A DNA stretch of 64,000 nucleotides from Paucidesulfovibrio sp050251775 (GTDB lineage: Bacteria; Desulfobacterota; Desulfovibrionia; Desulfovibrionales; Desulfovibrionaceae): assembly GCA_050251775.1 (NCBI GenBank), contig JBFWMD010000005.1, forward strand, positions 16,079 through 80,078, given 5' to 3'. How positions within the stretch are numbered: position 1 is the stretch's first letter; each line of letters opens with the position of its first letter. Shown here piece after piece: positions 8,270 through 16,251 of this stretch. The notes beneath the pieces were generated by a model. That model did not search any database, had not been told where the DNA came from, and was given only the letters and a program-made list of their open reading frames with translations. The position numbers and the translations under genes were made by a program.

Positions 8270-9550
8270 CTATCTGTTTTCGGTGCAGGACGCGGACCGG
8301 GATTCCAGGAGCAGGCGCAGGCACTCGTCGTGCGAGACCGTGACCTGTTCCCTGTCCCCGACCATGTCCTTGATGGTCACGGTTTGATTTACGAATTCCT
8401 CTTCGCCCAGGATCAGGCAGGCCTTGGCATTGATCCTGTTGGCGGCGCGCAGGCGGCTTTTCATGCTGCCCGCGCCGTAGCTGACCTCGCCGCCCAAACC
8501 CGCGAGCCGGAGCCGCTGGGCCAGGAGCAGGCCTGTGTTGGCGGCCTGGGGCGCGGTCACGGCCACATAGAAGTCCGGCGCGTCCGGGGTCCTTTCGCCC
8601 AGGAGCAGGGCCAGCCGCTCCATGCCGCAGGCAAAGCCCGTGGCGGGCACGTCCGGACCGCCCAGATTCTTGACCAGCCCGTCGTAGCGTCCGCCGCCGG
8701 CCACGGCGGTCTGCGCGCCGATATCGCCGGAGGTGATCTCGAAGGTGGTGCGCTGGTAGTAGTCCAGTCCGCGCACGAGCCGGGGGTTGAGCACGTAAGT
8801 CAGCCCGGCCTTGTCCAGGACCTCGCGGACCTGGGCGAAATGTTCGGCGCAGTCCGCGCAGAGATGGTCGGTGACGCTGGGCGCGTTTTCCACCAGGGCC
8901 TTGCAGGCCGGAACCTTGCAGTCCAGCACGCGCAGGGGGTTGGTGTCCTTGCGGCGGCGGCAGTCCTCGCAGAGTTCGTCCACAGGCAGGGTGTTGTAGA
9001 AGTCCGTGAGCGCCTGGCGGTAGAGCGGGCGGCACTGGGGGCAGCCCAGGGAGTTCAGCTCCACGGTCAGTTTTTCCAGGCCGATGGCGCGCAGAAAAGT
9101 ATCGAGCATCAGGATCAGTTCGGCGTCTGACTGGGCCTCGGGCGCGCCCACAATCTCGGCGTCGATCTGGTTGAACTGGCGCTGGCGTCCCTTTTGCGGG
9201 CGCTCATAGCGGAACATGGACCCAAAGGTGTAGTACTTGGAAACCATGCCGGGCTGGTAGCCACCCTGCTCCACAAAGGCGCGGATCACGCCGGCCGTGG
9301 CTTCGGGGCGCATGGTCAGGGAGCGGCCCTTGCGGTCCGGAAAGGTGAACATTTCCTTGCCCACCACATCCGTGTCCTCGCCAATGGACTTCTGGAACAG
9401 CTCGGTCTTCTCCAGGATCGGCACGCGCAGTTCGCCGAATCCGAAGCGCTCGAAAACCTCGCGCGCCTTGGTCTCCATGAAGGTGAACACCGCAGCCTCG
9501 GCAGGAAAGAGATCCGCGAATCCCTTGATCTTCTGTATCTTGTTGCTCAT
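8270..9550 (-). CDS. hisS: Histidyl-tRNA synthetase
   Basis: This 426-residue class II synthetase has motif 2 FRYERPQKGRQRQFNQ, the histidine A segment LVRGLDYYQRTTFE, GGGRYDGL, and motif 3 GFACGMERL. The C-terminal anticodon-binding domain follows. The middle of the protein holds several Cys residues (CPQC, CEDC, CADC) as in related anaerobe enzymes. The start ATG lacks a strong Shine-Dalgarno. It is the first gene of the leftward hisS-aspS pair and faces a 386 bp gap shared with a divergent DUF2721 gene. Confidence 0.96.
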   Translation of the reverse strand: MSNKIQKIKGFADLFPAEAAVFTFMETKAREVFERFGFGELRVPILEKTELFQKSIGEDTDVVGKEMFTFPDRKGRSLTMRPEATAGVIRAFVEQGGYQPGMVSKYYTFGSMFRYERPQKGRQRQFNQIDAEIVGAPEAQSDAELILMLDTFLRAIGLEKLTVELNSLGCPQCRPLYRQALTDFYNTLPVDELCEDCRRRKDTNPLRVLDCKVPACKALVENAPSVTDHLCADCAEHFAQVREVLDKAGLTYVLNPRLVRGLDYYQRTTFEITSGDIGAQTAVAGGGRYDGLVKNLGGPDVPATGFACGMERLALLLGERTPDAPDFYVAVTAPQAANTGLLLAQRLRLAGLGGEVSYGAGSMKSRLRAANRINAKACLILGEEEFVNQTVTIKDMVGDREQVTVSHDECLRLLLESRSASCTENR

Positions 9551-9936
9551 GGTCGGTTGCGCTCCGGGCCGCAGGGGCCTTGCCGTCGGCCACAGGCCGC
9601 GTCGTTGTTTGCTGGAAACGATTTTCGTTAGTCCATCAGCCCCCGGTTGTCAAAGATACACACCCTGCCGCCATGCGCAATTTTAGGCGGAAATGTGGCC
9701 CGCCTTTCCTTTTATTCGTTGAATTTTGTCGGGTCTGATCCTGTTTCCGTTTTTTCGGCGCATTCCGCCCCACGAACACATCCCCTGAATGGGAACGTTT
9801 CATTGGGTCGCGTTCCAGGCACGCCTCACAGGGGAACGCGTTTTTCTTGACGCGGGCCGTTCCTTGCCCAATGTTTGGGTCGCCAACCGCGCGGCCTTCC
9901 CGACCACGACCCCGCGCCAGCGCAAGGAGAATCGTC
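9551..9936. other. Divergent intergenic region between hisS and the DUF2721 gene
   Basis: No convincing gene was found in this 386 bp. It must carry the promoters for both flanking genes, but no clear -35/-10 pair stands out. A small hairpin (AGGCGG/CCGCCT, 9685-9705) followed by a T-rich stretch is present on the plus strand. With no plus-strand gene upstream, its role is unclear. Confidence 0.5.
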
Positions 9937-10329
9937 ATGCAAATCACAGTGACCACACCCGCGTTGCTGTTTCCGGCCATTTCATTGTTTATGCTCGCCT
10001 TTACCAACCGTTTTCTGTCTCTGGGCAGCCGAATCCGCTCCTTGCACGACCATTTCCTGCAAAGCGAAGAGGAATCCGCACGCAAACAAATCAGCAACCT
10101 GCGCAAGCGCATCTACATGATCCGCCAGATGCAGGGCCTGGGCGTGCTCTCCATGCTCAGCTGCATTCTGTCCATGATCTGCCTGGTGGAGGACTGGACC
10201 CTGCCCGGCGAGATTCTCTTTGGTCTCAGCCTGGCCCTGCTCATGGCCTCGCTCTGGGTCTCGTTTCTGGAAATCCGCATTTCCGTGAATGCCCTGGACA
10301 TTCTCCTCGAAGACATGGAAAAGCGCTGA
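9937..10329 (+). CDS. DUF2721 family membrane protein
   Basis: This protein of 130 residues has a hydrophobic N-terminal segment (about 7-23), a basic helical stretch (about 30-60), and two further membrane segments (about 67-82 and 90-112). This fits the DUF2721 family of small inner-membrane proteins of unknown function. AAGGAG upstream of the ATG at 9937 supports this start over a GTG/ATG-type extension beginning at 9847. A terminator-like hairpin follows the gene. No partner is evident. Confidence 0.75.
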   Translation: MQITVTTPALLFPAISLFMLAFTNRFLSLGSRIRSLHDHFLQSEEESARKQISNLRKRIYMIRQMQGLGVLSMLSCILSMICLVEDWTLPGEILFGLSLALLMASLWVSFLEIRISVNALDILLEDMEKR

Positions 10330-10390
10330 AGTGCCTTTTGTCCAGCGGTCCTGACCATTGCTCCCCAGGCATTTTCCCGGATTGCCCTGC

Positions 10391-10414
10391 CCCGGTGTCA
10401 AAGACCGGGTTTTG
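10391..10414 (+). terminator. Rho-independent terminator after DUF2721 gene
   Basis: The stem CCCGGT/ACCGGG has a seven-base loop and is followed by TTTT. It lies 61 bp after the DUF2721 stop and just before the promoter of the HesB-like gene. Confidence 0.55.
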
Positions 10415-10422
10415 CGCCGTTA

Positions 10423-10450
10423 TTGACAGGGACGATTTGATGTATAGATT
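10423..10450 (+). promoter_or_regulatory. Probable sigma-70 promoter of the HesB-like gene
   Basis: TTGACA at 10423-10428 is separated by 16 bp from TAGATT at 10445-10450; TATAGA overlaps the latter but with a short 14 bp spacer. Transcription would start about 28 bp before the HesB-like ATG. The site comes right after a terminator, as expected for an independent transcription unit. Confidence 0.5.
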
Positions 10451-10485
10451 GAGGACCAGGATTGACCATTACACCAGGAGGAATC

Positions 10486-10821
10486 ATGCTTGAATTGACT
10501 GATGCGGCCCTGACCGGGCTGAAGAAATACTTCGAATCCAATGACATGGCCCCGATTCGCGTTTTCGTGGCCCAGAGCTGCTCCGGCGCTTCCCTGGCCC
10601 TTGGCCTGGACGAGGTCCGCGACGGCGACAAGAGCTTCGACTTTGATGGTGGCATCAAGGTGGTCATGGACGCCGAGCTTCTGGAAGGCGCACAGCCCGT
10701 GAGCATCGACATGGGACCCATGGGATTTGCCGTGAGCTCCAGCCTGGAATTCCCCCAGGGCGGCGGCTGCGGCTGCCCCAGCTGCGGAACCGGCTCCTGC
10801 GGCGACGGCGGCTGCCACTAA
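10486..10821 (+). CDS. IscA/HesB-like (A-type Fe-S carrier-like) protein
   Basis: This 111-residue protein has a HesB-like fold (LTDAALTGLKKYF..., PIRVFVAQSCSG). It belongs to the divergent HesB-like group in which some members are selenoproteins; here the first key position is cysteine, in QSCSG. The C-terminal tail is very rich in Gly and Cys (GCGCPSC...GSC...GGC), with six Cys in about 20 residues. The usual A-type tail has only two. Fe-S or metal binding is likely but not proven. AGGAGG precedes the ATG. It is monocistronic, with its own promoter and terminator. Confidence 0.8.
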   Translation: MLELTDAALTGLKKYFESNDMAPIRVFVAQSCSGASLALGLDEVRDGDKSFDFDGGIKVVMDAELLEGAQPVSIDMGPMGFAVSSSLEFPQGGGCGCPSCGTGSCGDGGCH

Positions 10822-10842
10822 GCTTCTCGGCTCGACAATGGG

Positions 10843-10874
10843 AAAGGGCGGTTCCGAAAGGGACCGCCCTTTTT
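10843..10874 (+). terminator. Rho-independent terminator after HesB-like gene
   Basis: A 13 bp stem (AAAGGGCGGTTCC with GGGACCGCCCTTT, one G-U pair) closes a GAAA tetraloop and runs into TTTTT. Confidence 0.88.
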
Positions 10875-10892
10875 GCTGGGCGTTGGGCTGCA

Positions 10893-10931
10893 CCGGGGGG
10901 AACCCTTTCTTGCAGAAAGGGTTCCCCCCGG
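10893..10931. repeat. G/C-tract hairpin repeat (type A, copy 2)
   Basis: This is a perfect 18 bp inverted repeat (CCGGGGGGAACCCTTTCT and its complement) with a three-base loop. It is followed by a C-rich stretch GACCCCCCTCCC, as also seen after copy 1. Such elements may terminate transcription or stabilise 3' ends. Confidence 0.75.
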
Positions 10932-11036
10932 ACCCCCCTCCCAAAGACCGTTCATCTGCCAGTGCCCGAACGGGCTCTGGCGGGGGAGGTCCCCGGCGGC
11001 GGAAGGACCTGCAAGCATTTCTTGCTCCCCAACCCC

Positions 11037-11120
11037 GCGCCGAAACGAGATGCGCAGCATCTGTTCCGGCGCAGAATGGGATTGCAAAGGGGCATTGCCC
11101 CTTTGCCCGCCGGAGGCATT
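11037..11120 (-). repeat. Two-hairpin intergenic repeat (type B, copy 4)
   Basis: Hairpin 1 (11037-11072) has a GAGATGC/GCATCT inner stem. The linker CAGAATGGGATT follows, then hairpin 2 (11084-11106, GCAAAGGGGCA paired with TGCCCCTTTGC) and the tail CCGCCGGAGGC. It has the same orientation as copies 1-3. Unlike them, it lies about 180 bp from the nearest leftward gene. Confidence 0.72.
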
Positions 11121-11232
11121 CTTTGTTTTCAGCATTCTTTGCAATTCGCACTAAATGCATAGATTTAAAGTCAATAAAAGCAGATTGTTATAAATGACAA
11201 ATAGTTTTGTAGTTTAAGGACATGAAAGAACA

Positions 11233-11264
11233 AAAAAGGCGGCCCTGCCAAGAGCCGCCTTTTT
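11233..11264 (-). terminator. Bidirectional terminator between convergent genes
   Basis: AAAAAGGCGGC pairs with GCCGCCTTTTT, giving an A-tract/T-tract flanked stem that works on either strand. It sits 33 bp beyond the stop of the leftward acyl-CoA ligase gene. Confidence 0.8.
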
Positions 11265-11275
11265 CACGTGAAACG
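11260..11275. promoter_or_regulatory. parS-like palindrome (14 of 16 matches)
   Basis: The core TTTCACGTGAAAC matches the canonical ParB site TGTTTCACGTGAAACA except at positions 2 and 16. It overlaps the terminator tail in a gene-free region. Two perfect sites exist at 39021 and 39064, so this could be an outlying weaker site. Confidence 0.4.
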
Positions 11276-11296
11276 GTTACGTTTCTGCTATCTGTT

Positions 11297-12958
11297 TTAT
11301 TTTCCGTACTTTTCCAGGTCGCGGTCCCGGATCTCGCCACGCTTGATTTTCCCGGAGATGGTCTTGGGCAGTTCGTCCACGTATTCCACGAAGCGCGGGT
11401 ACTTGTACGGGGCCGTGACCTTCTTGACGTGTTCCTGGATGGATTTTGTCAGTTCTTCGGACGGCTCGTATCCGGCGGCCAGGACCACGGTGGCCTTGAC
11501 GGACTGTCCGCGCGCCGGGTCGGGTACGCCGGTGACTGCGGCCTCGATGATCGCTTCATGGGTGATCAGTGCGCTTTCGACCTCGAACGGGCCGATGCGG
11601 TATCCCGATGCCTTGATCAGGTCGTCGGTCCGGCCCAGGAACCAGAAGTAGCCGTCCTCGTCTTTCCAGGCCTTGTCGCCCGTGTGGTAGTAGCCGTCGA
11701 ACATCACGGAGCCGGTCTTGCCGGGTTCGTCCATGTAGCCATGGTACAGTCCGAGAACGCCCTGGGCGTTGTCCTTGTTCTTCAGACGGATGCAGATTTC
11801 CCCTTCCTCGCCTGGAGGGCAGGGTGTGCCGGTCTCGTCCAGGAGCACGATGTCCCAACCGGGCGTGGGCTTGCCGATGGAGCCGGGCTTGGGTTCCATG
11901 AAGGTCATGGTGGCGATTTGCAGGCAGGTTTCGGTCTGGCCGTAGCCTTCGTAGATGGGCTTGCCTGTGGCCGCCTTCCAGGCCTCGAAGACCGAGTCGT
12001 TGAGCAGTTCGCCAGCGGTGGTGCAGTGGCGCAGGGCCGTCAGGTCCCACTTGGTCAGGTTTTCGCGGATCAGGAAGCGGTAGACCGTGGGCGGCGCGCA
12101 GAAGGTGGTGATTTTGTGTTCGCTGATGATGTCCAGCAACTCGGCGGGGACGAACTTGCCCCGGAAGTCCCAGACAAAGACCGTGGCTCCGGCCAGGAAT
12201 TGGCCGTAGAACTTGCCCCAGACCGATTTGGCCCAGCCCGTTTCCGAGAGGGTCAGGTGCAGGTCGCCGGGTTCCAGGTCGTGCCAGTATGCGGCCGTGG
12301 TGTAGTGGCCGAGCGGGTAGCTGTGGGTGTGGACCACCATCTTGGGCATGCCCGTGGTTCCGGAGGTGAAGAAGATGACCATGGGTTCTTCGCCGCCGGG
12401 CGCGTCCGCCGGACGAGGGTACACGGGCGAACCTTCGGCCATGAGTGCCTCATAGCCAGTCCAGCCTGCCGGGAGCTTCGCGCCGTCCACCTGGATCAGC
12501 AGATTGAAGGAGGGGCAGTCCCCCCTGGCGGTTTCCACGCGCTCCACAATGCTGTCTTCGCAGATCACAGCCTTGATACCCGCATAGTTGGCGCGCTGGG
12601 TGATGTCCTTGGGTGTGAGCAGCGAGGGCGAGGGAATGGGCAGGGCACCGATTTTGTGCAGGGCGAGCATGGTTTCCCAGTATTCGGCGCGGCGGAAGAG
12701 GATGAGCATGATCCGGTCGCCCTTGCCGATGCCCTTGGCCTTCAGTGCCGTGGCCAGACGGTTGGAGCGCTCGCTGAGCCAGGCGAAGTCCAGGTCGCGA
12801 CGTTTGCCGTGCGGATCCACGTGGACCAGGGCCGGGCGTTTCGGGTCTTCTTTTGCGATTTTGTCCACGAAATCAAAGGCGAAGTTGTAGCCCTCGGGAA
12901 CCGGGACATTGAACTGTTCCAAAAATTCTTCGTAGCTGGCGGGCCTCAGTTTCTGCAT
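11297..12958 (-). CDS. AMP-binding acyl-CoA synthetase (acetyl/medium-chain type)
   Basis: This 553-residue ANL-family ligase activates a carboxylic acid as acyl-AMP and then forms acyl-CoA. Visible motifs are the P-loop FFTSGTTGMPK, the A5 motif YEGYGQTET, the hinge YHTGDKAWKDEDGYFWFLGR, and the C-terminal catalytic Lys in TISGKIKR. Overall form resembles the acetyl-CoA synthetase-like/MACS group (WYF-rich core, GETGWAKS-like segment); the acid is unknown. GGAG precedes the ATG at 12958. It lies 129 bp downstream of its partner XRE-cupin regulator, and the same module is repeated next to it. Confidence 0.88.
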   Translation of the reverse strand: MQKLRPASYEEFLEQFNVPVPEGYNFAFDFVDKIAKEDPKRPALVHVDPHGKRRDLDFAWLSERSNRLATALKAKGIGKGDRIMLILFRRAEYWETMLALHKIGALPIPSPSLLTPKDITQRANYAGIKAVICEDSIVERVETARGDCPSFNLLIQVDGAKLPAGWTGYEALMAEGSPVYPRPADAPGGEEPMVIFFTSGTTGMPKMVVHTHSYPLGHYTTAAYWHDLEPGDLHLTLSETGWAKSVWGKFYGQFLAGATVFVWDFRGKFVPAELLDIISEHKITTFCAPPTVYRFLIRENLTKWDLTALRHCTTAGELLNDSVFEAWKAATGKPIYEGYGQTETCLQIATMTFMEPKPGSIGKPTPGWDIVLLDETGTPCPPGEEGEICIRLKNKDNAQGVLGLYHGYMDEPGKTGSVMFDGYYHTGDKAWKDEDGYFWFLGRTDDLIKASGYRIGPFEVESALITHEAIIEAAVTGVPDPARGQSVKATVVLAAGYEPSEELTKSIQEHVKKVTAPYKYPRFVEYVDELPKTISGKIKRGEIRDRDLEKYGK

Positions 12959-13087
12959 GGTCGTGTCTCCGTGATGCATCGTGTTGCGCTTCGTCTTCCG
13001 GTTCGGACCTGCTTTGGCATGCCGGAAGCACCGGGTATTCTTGTTTTCCGGGCTTGCGCCGGGGCTGACCAGGTCGCCTGGACAGCC

Positions 13088-13639
13088 CTAGAGAATCACG
13101 TCGATGAAACGGGCGGTCTTGCCGTCCAGGCCGCGCATGCCGTGGGGGGTCTGGGAGTCGAAATAGAGGCTGTCGCCGGGTTCCAGGATTTCGATCTTGT
13201 CGCCGAGACGGATTTCCAGCCGTCCTTCCAGCATGTAGATGAATTCCTGGCCGGAATGCCGCGTGAAGCGGATCTCGGTTTCGGACTTGGCCGGAACGCG
13301 GATTTCGAAGGGCTCCATCTTGCGGCCTTTGAAGCGGTAGGCCAGGTTCTTGTAGTCGTAGTCCTTGCGACGGTCCACGCTGAGGCCCTTGCCCGCGCGC
13401 ACCACGCTGTGGGAGATGAGGTGCGATTCCGAGCCAGCGATGAGTGTGTTCAGTTCCACGCCCGTGGCTTTGGAAACCTCCATGAGGTAACCCACCGGGA
13501 TTTCCGTTTGGCCGGCTTCGTACAACCGCACTGTTTCGGGCGTTGCGCCCACCCGGGCCGCGAACGCTTCCACGCTTTCGCCGAGTGCGTCGCGCAGACC
13601 CGCGAGCCTGGGCGCGATTTCCTTGTATGCCTGTTCCAT
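13088..13639 (-). CDS. XRE-family regulator with C-terminal cupin domain (copy 1)
   Basis: This 183-residue protein has an N-terminal helix-turn-helix (about residues 10-65, AFAARVGATPETVRLYEAGQ) and a C-terminal cupin_2 domain (about 105-183, FIYMLEGRLEIRLGDKIEILEPGDSLYF in pieces). This class senses small ligands through the cupin barrel and often regulates the adjacent catabolic gene. AGGAGG precedes the ATG. It lies just upstream of an acyl-CoA ligase gene and downstream of a hairpin. It shares architecture with the product of 15403-15972, although sequence identity looks low. Confidence 0.88.
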   Translation of the reverse strand: MEQAYKEIAPRLAGLRDALGESVEAFAARVGATPETVRLYEAGQTEIPVGYLMEVSKATGVELNTLIAGSESHLISHSVVRAGKGLSVDRRKDYDYKNLAYRFKGRKMEPFEIRVPAKSETEIRFTRHSGQEFIYMLEGRLEIRLGDKIEILEPGDSLYFDSQTPHGMRGLDGKTARFIDVIL

Positions 13640-13707
13640 TGTTCCTCCTGGTGCGGAGCCTCGCCCCGGTGCGGGGCGGCCGGTCCGCTCGGCCGGTAGG
13701 GGAAATC

Positions 13708-13738
13708 GGGTCCGGCGGGCGCAGTGTCCGCCGGACCC
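13708..13738 (-). terminator. Hairpin between the two ligase/regulator modules
   Basis: A perfect 11 bp stem GGGTCCGGCGG/CCGCCGGACCC with a nine-base loop starts 9 bp after the stop of the upstream ligase gene. The tail on the minus strand (GATTTCCCC) is only weakly T-rich, so termination could be partial. Confidence 0.5.
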
Positions 13739-13746
13739 GTCCGAAT

Positions 13747-15393
13747 CTATTTCATGGCTTCCGGGAAGAGTTCGGCGGCCATTTCGCGCAACTTGAATTT
13801 TTGGATCTTGGCGCTGGCGGTCATGGGAAACTCGTCCAGGAAGGCAATGTATTTTGGTATCTTGTATCGCGATATCTTGCCACGGCAGAAGTCGCGCACA
13901 TCCTCGGGCGACATGTCCACACCCTTCTTGAGGATGATGAACGCTCCGATTTCCTCGCCGTATTTCCGGCTGGGCACACCCGCCACCTGCACGTCCTGGA
14001 TGCCCTCCATGGTATAGAGGAACTCCTCGATTTCGCGCGGATAGACGTTTTCTCCGCCCCGGATGATCATGTCCTTGAGCCGTCCGGTGATGGCCAGGTA
14101 GCCGTCCTCGTCAAAGGCCCCGAGGTCTCCGGAGTGCAGCCAGCCGTCCTTGTCGATGGTCTTTTCCGTGGCTTCCGGGTTGTTGTAGTAGCCCTTCATC
14201 ACCAGGTAGCCCCGGCAGCAAACCTCACCGATTTGTCCCGTGGCGCAATGCTCGCCGCTTTCCGGGTCAATGACCGCCACTTCCACCTCGGGCATGGGCC
14301 GACCCACGGTCTCGGTCATTTTCTGGATCGGGTCGCCGATGCGCGTCTGGGTCATCACCGGGCTGGACTCCGTGAGTCCGTAGCAGATGGTGATGTCCTT
14401 CATGTTCATCACGTCCATGACCCGCTGCATGACCGGCACGGGACAGGGCGAGCCCGCCATGATCCCGGTGCGCAGGCTGGAGTAGTCGAACCGCGCAAAG
14501 CTGCGGTGCTCCAGCACGGCGATGTACATGGTCGGGACGCCGTAGAGCGCGGTGCAGCGCTCCGAATCCACGCTGGCCATGACCAGCAAGGGATCGAAGC
14601 CTTCCAGGATGACCATGGTGGCGCCGTGGGTCACGCAGGCGAGCACGCCGAGCACGCAGCCGAAACAGTGGAACAGGGGCACGGGCAGGCAGACACGGTC
14701 TTTTTCAGTGAAGCGCTGATTTTCGCCGATCCAGAATCCGTTGTTGCCGATGTTGTAGTGCGTGAGCTGCACGCCCTTGGGGAAGCCCGTGGTCCCCGAG
14801 GTGTATTGCATATTGACCACGTCGTGCGGGTCCAGTTCCGTCTGCCGGGTCTTGTACTGCTCGTCCGTGACCATCACGGACATGGCTTCCAGCTCGGGCA
14901 TGGAGTACATGCCGCGGTGCTTTTCCTGCCCCAGGAAGAGCACCCGCTTGAGGTGCGGGTATTTTTCGCTCTTCAAGTGGCCGCGTTCCATGGTCTTCAG
15001 TTCGGGAACCAGTTCATAGAGGGTTCCCACGTAGTCCACGTCGCGGAACCCGTCGATGAGGATCAGGTTTTCCGTGTCGGACTGCTTGAGCAGGTAATCC
15101 AGCTCGTGGTTGCGGTAGTAGGTGTTCACCGTGAGCAGGACCGCGCCGATTTTGGCCGTGGCGAACTGGAAGGCCACCCAGTAGGGCACGTTGGTGGCCC
15201 AGATGGCCACTTTCTCGCCTTTCTTGACCCCCAGGCCCATGAGGCCTTTGGCCAGGATGTCCACCTTTTCCGCGAATTCCCGGTAGGTCAGCCGGAAGTC
15301 ACGGTCCACGTAGATCACGGCGTCGTTGTCCGGATATTTTTCCACAGTCTCGTCCAGAATCTGGCCGAGGGTTCGTTCTCTCAGGTTGCTCAT
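13747..15393 (-). CDS. Long-chain/medium-chain fatty acid-CoA ligase (FadD-like)
   Basis: This 548-residue AMP-forming ligase carries YTSGTTGFPKGV, the A5-type ICYGLTESSPV, the hinge LHSGDLGAFDEDGYLAITGRLKD (split), GGENVYPREIEE and the C-terminal catalytic Lys region TASAKIQKFK. These are the hallmarks of fatty-acyl-CoA synthetases. Chain length cannot be set from sequence. It begins 9 bp after the stop of its XRE-cupin regulator, so the two are one operon. The stop is followed by a hairpin separating it from the next module. Confidence 0.9.
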   Translation of the reverse strand: MSNLRERTLGQILDETVEKYPDNDAVIYVDRDFRLTYREFAEKVDILAKGLMGLGVKKGEKVAIWATNVPYWVAFQFATAKIGAVLLTVNTYYRNHELDYLLKQSDTENLILIDGFRDVDYVGTLYELVPELKTMERGHLKSEKYPHLKRVLFLGQEKHRGMYSMPELEAMSVMVTDEQYKTRQTELDPHDVVNMQYTSGTTGFPKGVQLTHYNIGNNGFWIGENQRFTEKDRVCLPVPLFHCFGCVLGVLACVTHGATMVILEGFDPLLVMASVDSERCTALYGVPTMYIAVLEHRSFARFDYSSLRTGIMAGSPCPVPVMQRVMDVMNMKDITICYGLTESSPVMTQTRIGDPIQKMTETVGRPMPEVEVAVIDPESGEHCATGQIGEVCCRGYLVMKGYYNNPEATEKTIDKDGWLHSGDLGAFDEDGYLAITGRLKDMIIRGGENVYPREIEEFLYTMEGIQDVQVAGVPSRKYGEEIGAFIILKKGVDMSPEDVRDFCRGKISRYKIPKYIAFLDEFPMTASAKIQKFKLREMAAELFPEAMK

Positions 15394-15402
15394 GCCGCTC
15401 TC

Positions 15403-15972
15403 CTATTCCGGGAAGTACAGCACGGCATAGATTTTCGCGGGTTCATCTCCTGCCGCGCCCACATGGTGGGGCACGATGGAGTTGAAGTAGGCCGAGTCCC
15501 CCTGCTCGAGCACGGTGGTTTCCTGGCCGTAGCGTATGGCCACTTTGCCCGAGATGACCACGATGAATTCTTCGCCCTCGTGGGAGGAGAGGCTGTTGTC
15601 TTCGGCGGATTCGGGTAGGATTTCAATATAGAACGGTTCCATGTGCCGGTCGGACTTGCCCCGGCCCAGGGAGTGGAAGCGAAGCGCGGGCTCGTCCTTG
15701 CCCGTGTGGTGCATGGTCAGCTCCTCGCGGCGCTGATTTTTCCGGACCACGAGCGGGTCCCGGGAAACCTGGTCGTCCATGAAGGTCCCAAGGCGCACAC
15801 CCAGGGCGCGGGCTATCTTTACGAGGGGCTGGAGAGAGGGATAGAGGTCGTCTTCTTCGATGGCCTTGATGAACGTGATGTCCAGGCCGGTCCGTTCCGC
15901 CAGATCCGCCGGGCTCAGTTCCGCTTTTTCGCGAAACTTGCGGATGCGAGCTCCAACTTTACCGTTTTCCAT
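15403..15972 (-). CDS. XRE-family regulator with C-terminal cupin domain (copy 2)
   Basis: This 189-residue protein has an N-terminal HTH (ARIRKFREKAELSPADLAERTG) and a C-terminal cupin_2 barrel (SSHEGEEFIVVISGKVAIRYG, then VLEQGDSAYF). It is the first gene of a leftward operon with the fatty acid-CoA ligase that starts 9 bp downstream. A regulator sensing the ligase's acid or acyl-CoA is a reasonable inference. AGGAGG precedes the ATG. The 279 bp gap to the divergent TPR gene should hold its promoter and operator. Confidence 0.9.
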   Translation of the reverse strand: MENGKVGARIRKFREKAELSPADLAERTGLDITFIKAIEEDDLYPSLQPLVKIARALGVRLGTFMDDQVSRDPLVVRKNQRREELTMHHTGKDEPALRFHSLGRGKSDRHMEPFYIEILPESAEDNSLSSHEGEEFIVVISGKVAIRYGQETTVLEQGDSAYFNSIVPHHVGAAGDEPAKIYAVLYFPE

Positions 15973-16251
15973 GAAATCCTCCTATGACGTGTTCTTGGCC
16001 CGGTCCTCCGCCGAGAGGGGTCCGAGCCGTACGTGCGCGACTACCAGAAAGCAGACCGATTGTCACATAAAAGAGCAGGGTCCCCGGAGGGTTGCCGGTT
16101 ATCACTGTTCACGCGCCCAGATTCCTTAATACGATCCGGTTGCCTTACGCAATGCCCGAAGGTACTATCTCCCGCAGATGATCGTAGCTCCATGTGGTTC
16201 CTGAAGCTGACGCACAGGTCCCGGCTACGAACCGTGAACCGGAGAAGCCAG

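Larger units (their letters stand above)
10875..11296. other. Gene-free 420 bp stretch of repeats and terminators
   Basis: The stretch between the convergent HesB-like and acyl-CoA ligase genes holds a perfect type A hairpin (10893-10931), a type B two-hairpin element (11037-11120), an AT-rich patch (about 11145-11220), a bidirectional terminator and a parS-like palindrome (11260-11275). No coding sequence with a credible start was found. Confidence 0.7.

Noticed and set aside
6200..9130. A 976-codon open frame on the plus strand antisense to aspS and hisS
   Set aside because: aspS and hisS are certain on the other strand; long antisense frames are expected in GC-rich DNA with biased third positions, and this one has no ribosome binding site or family features.
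11222..15618. Long plus-strand frames across the ligase/regulator region
   Set aside because: They lie opposite well-defined ANL ligases and XRE-cupin regulators, and their composition is typical of shadow frames.
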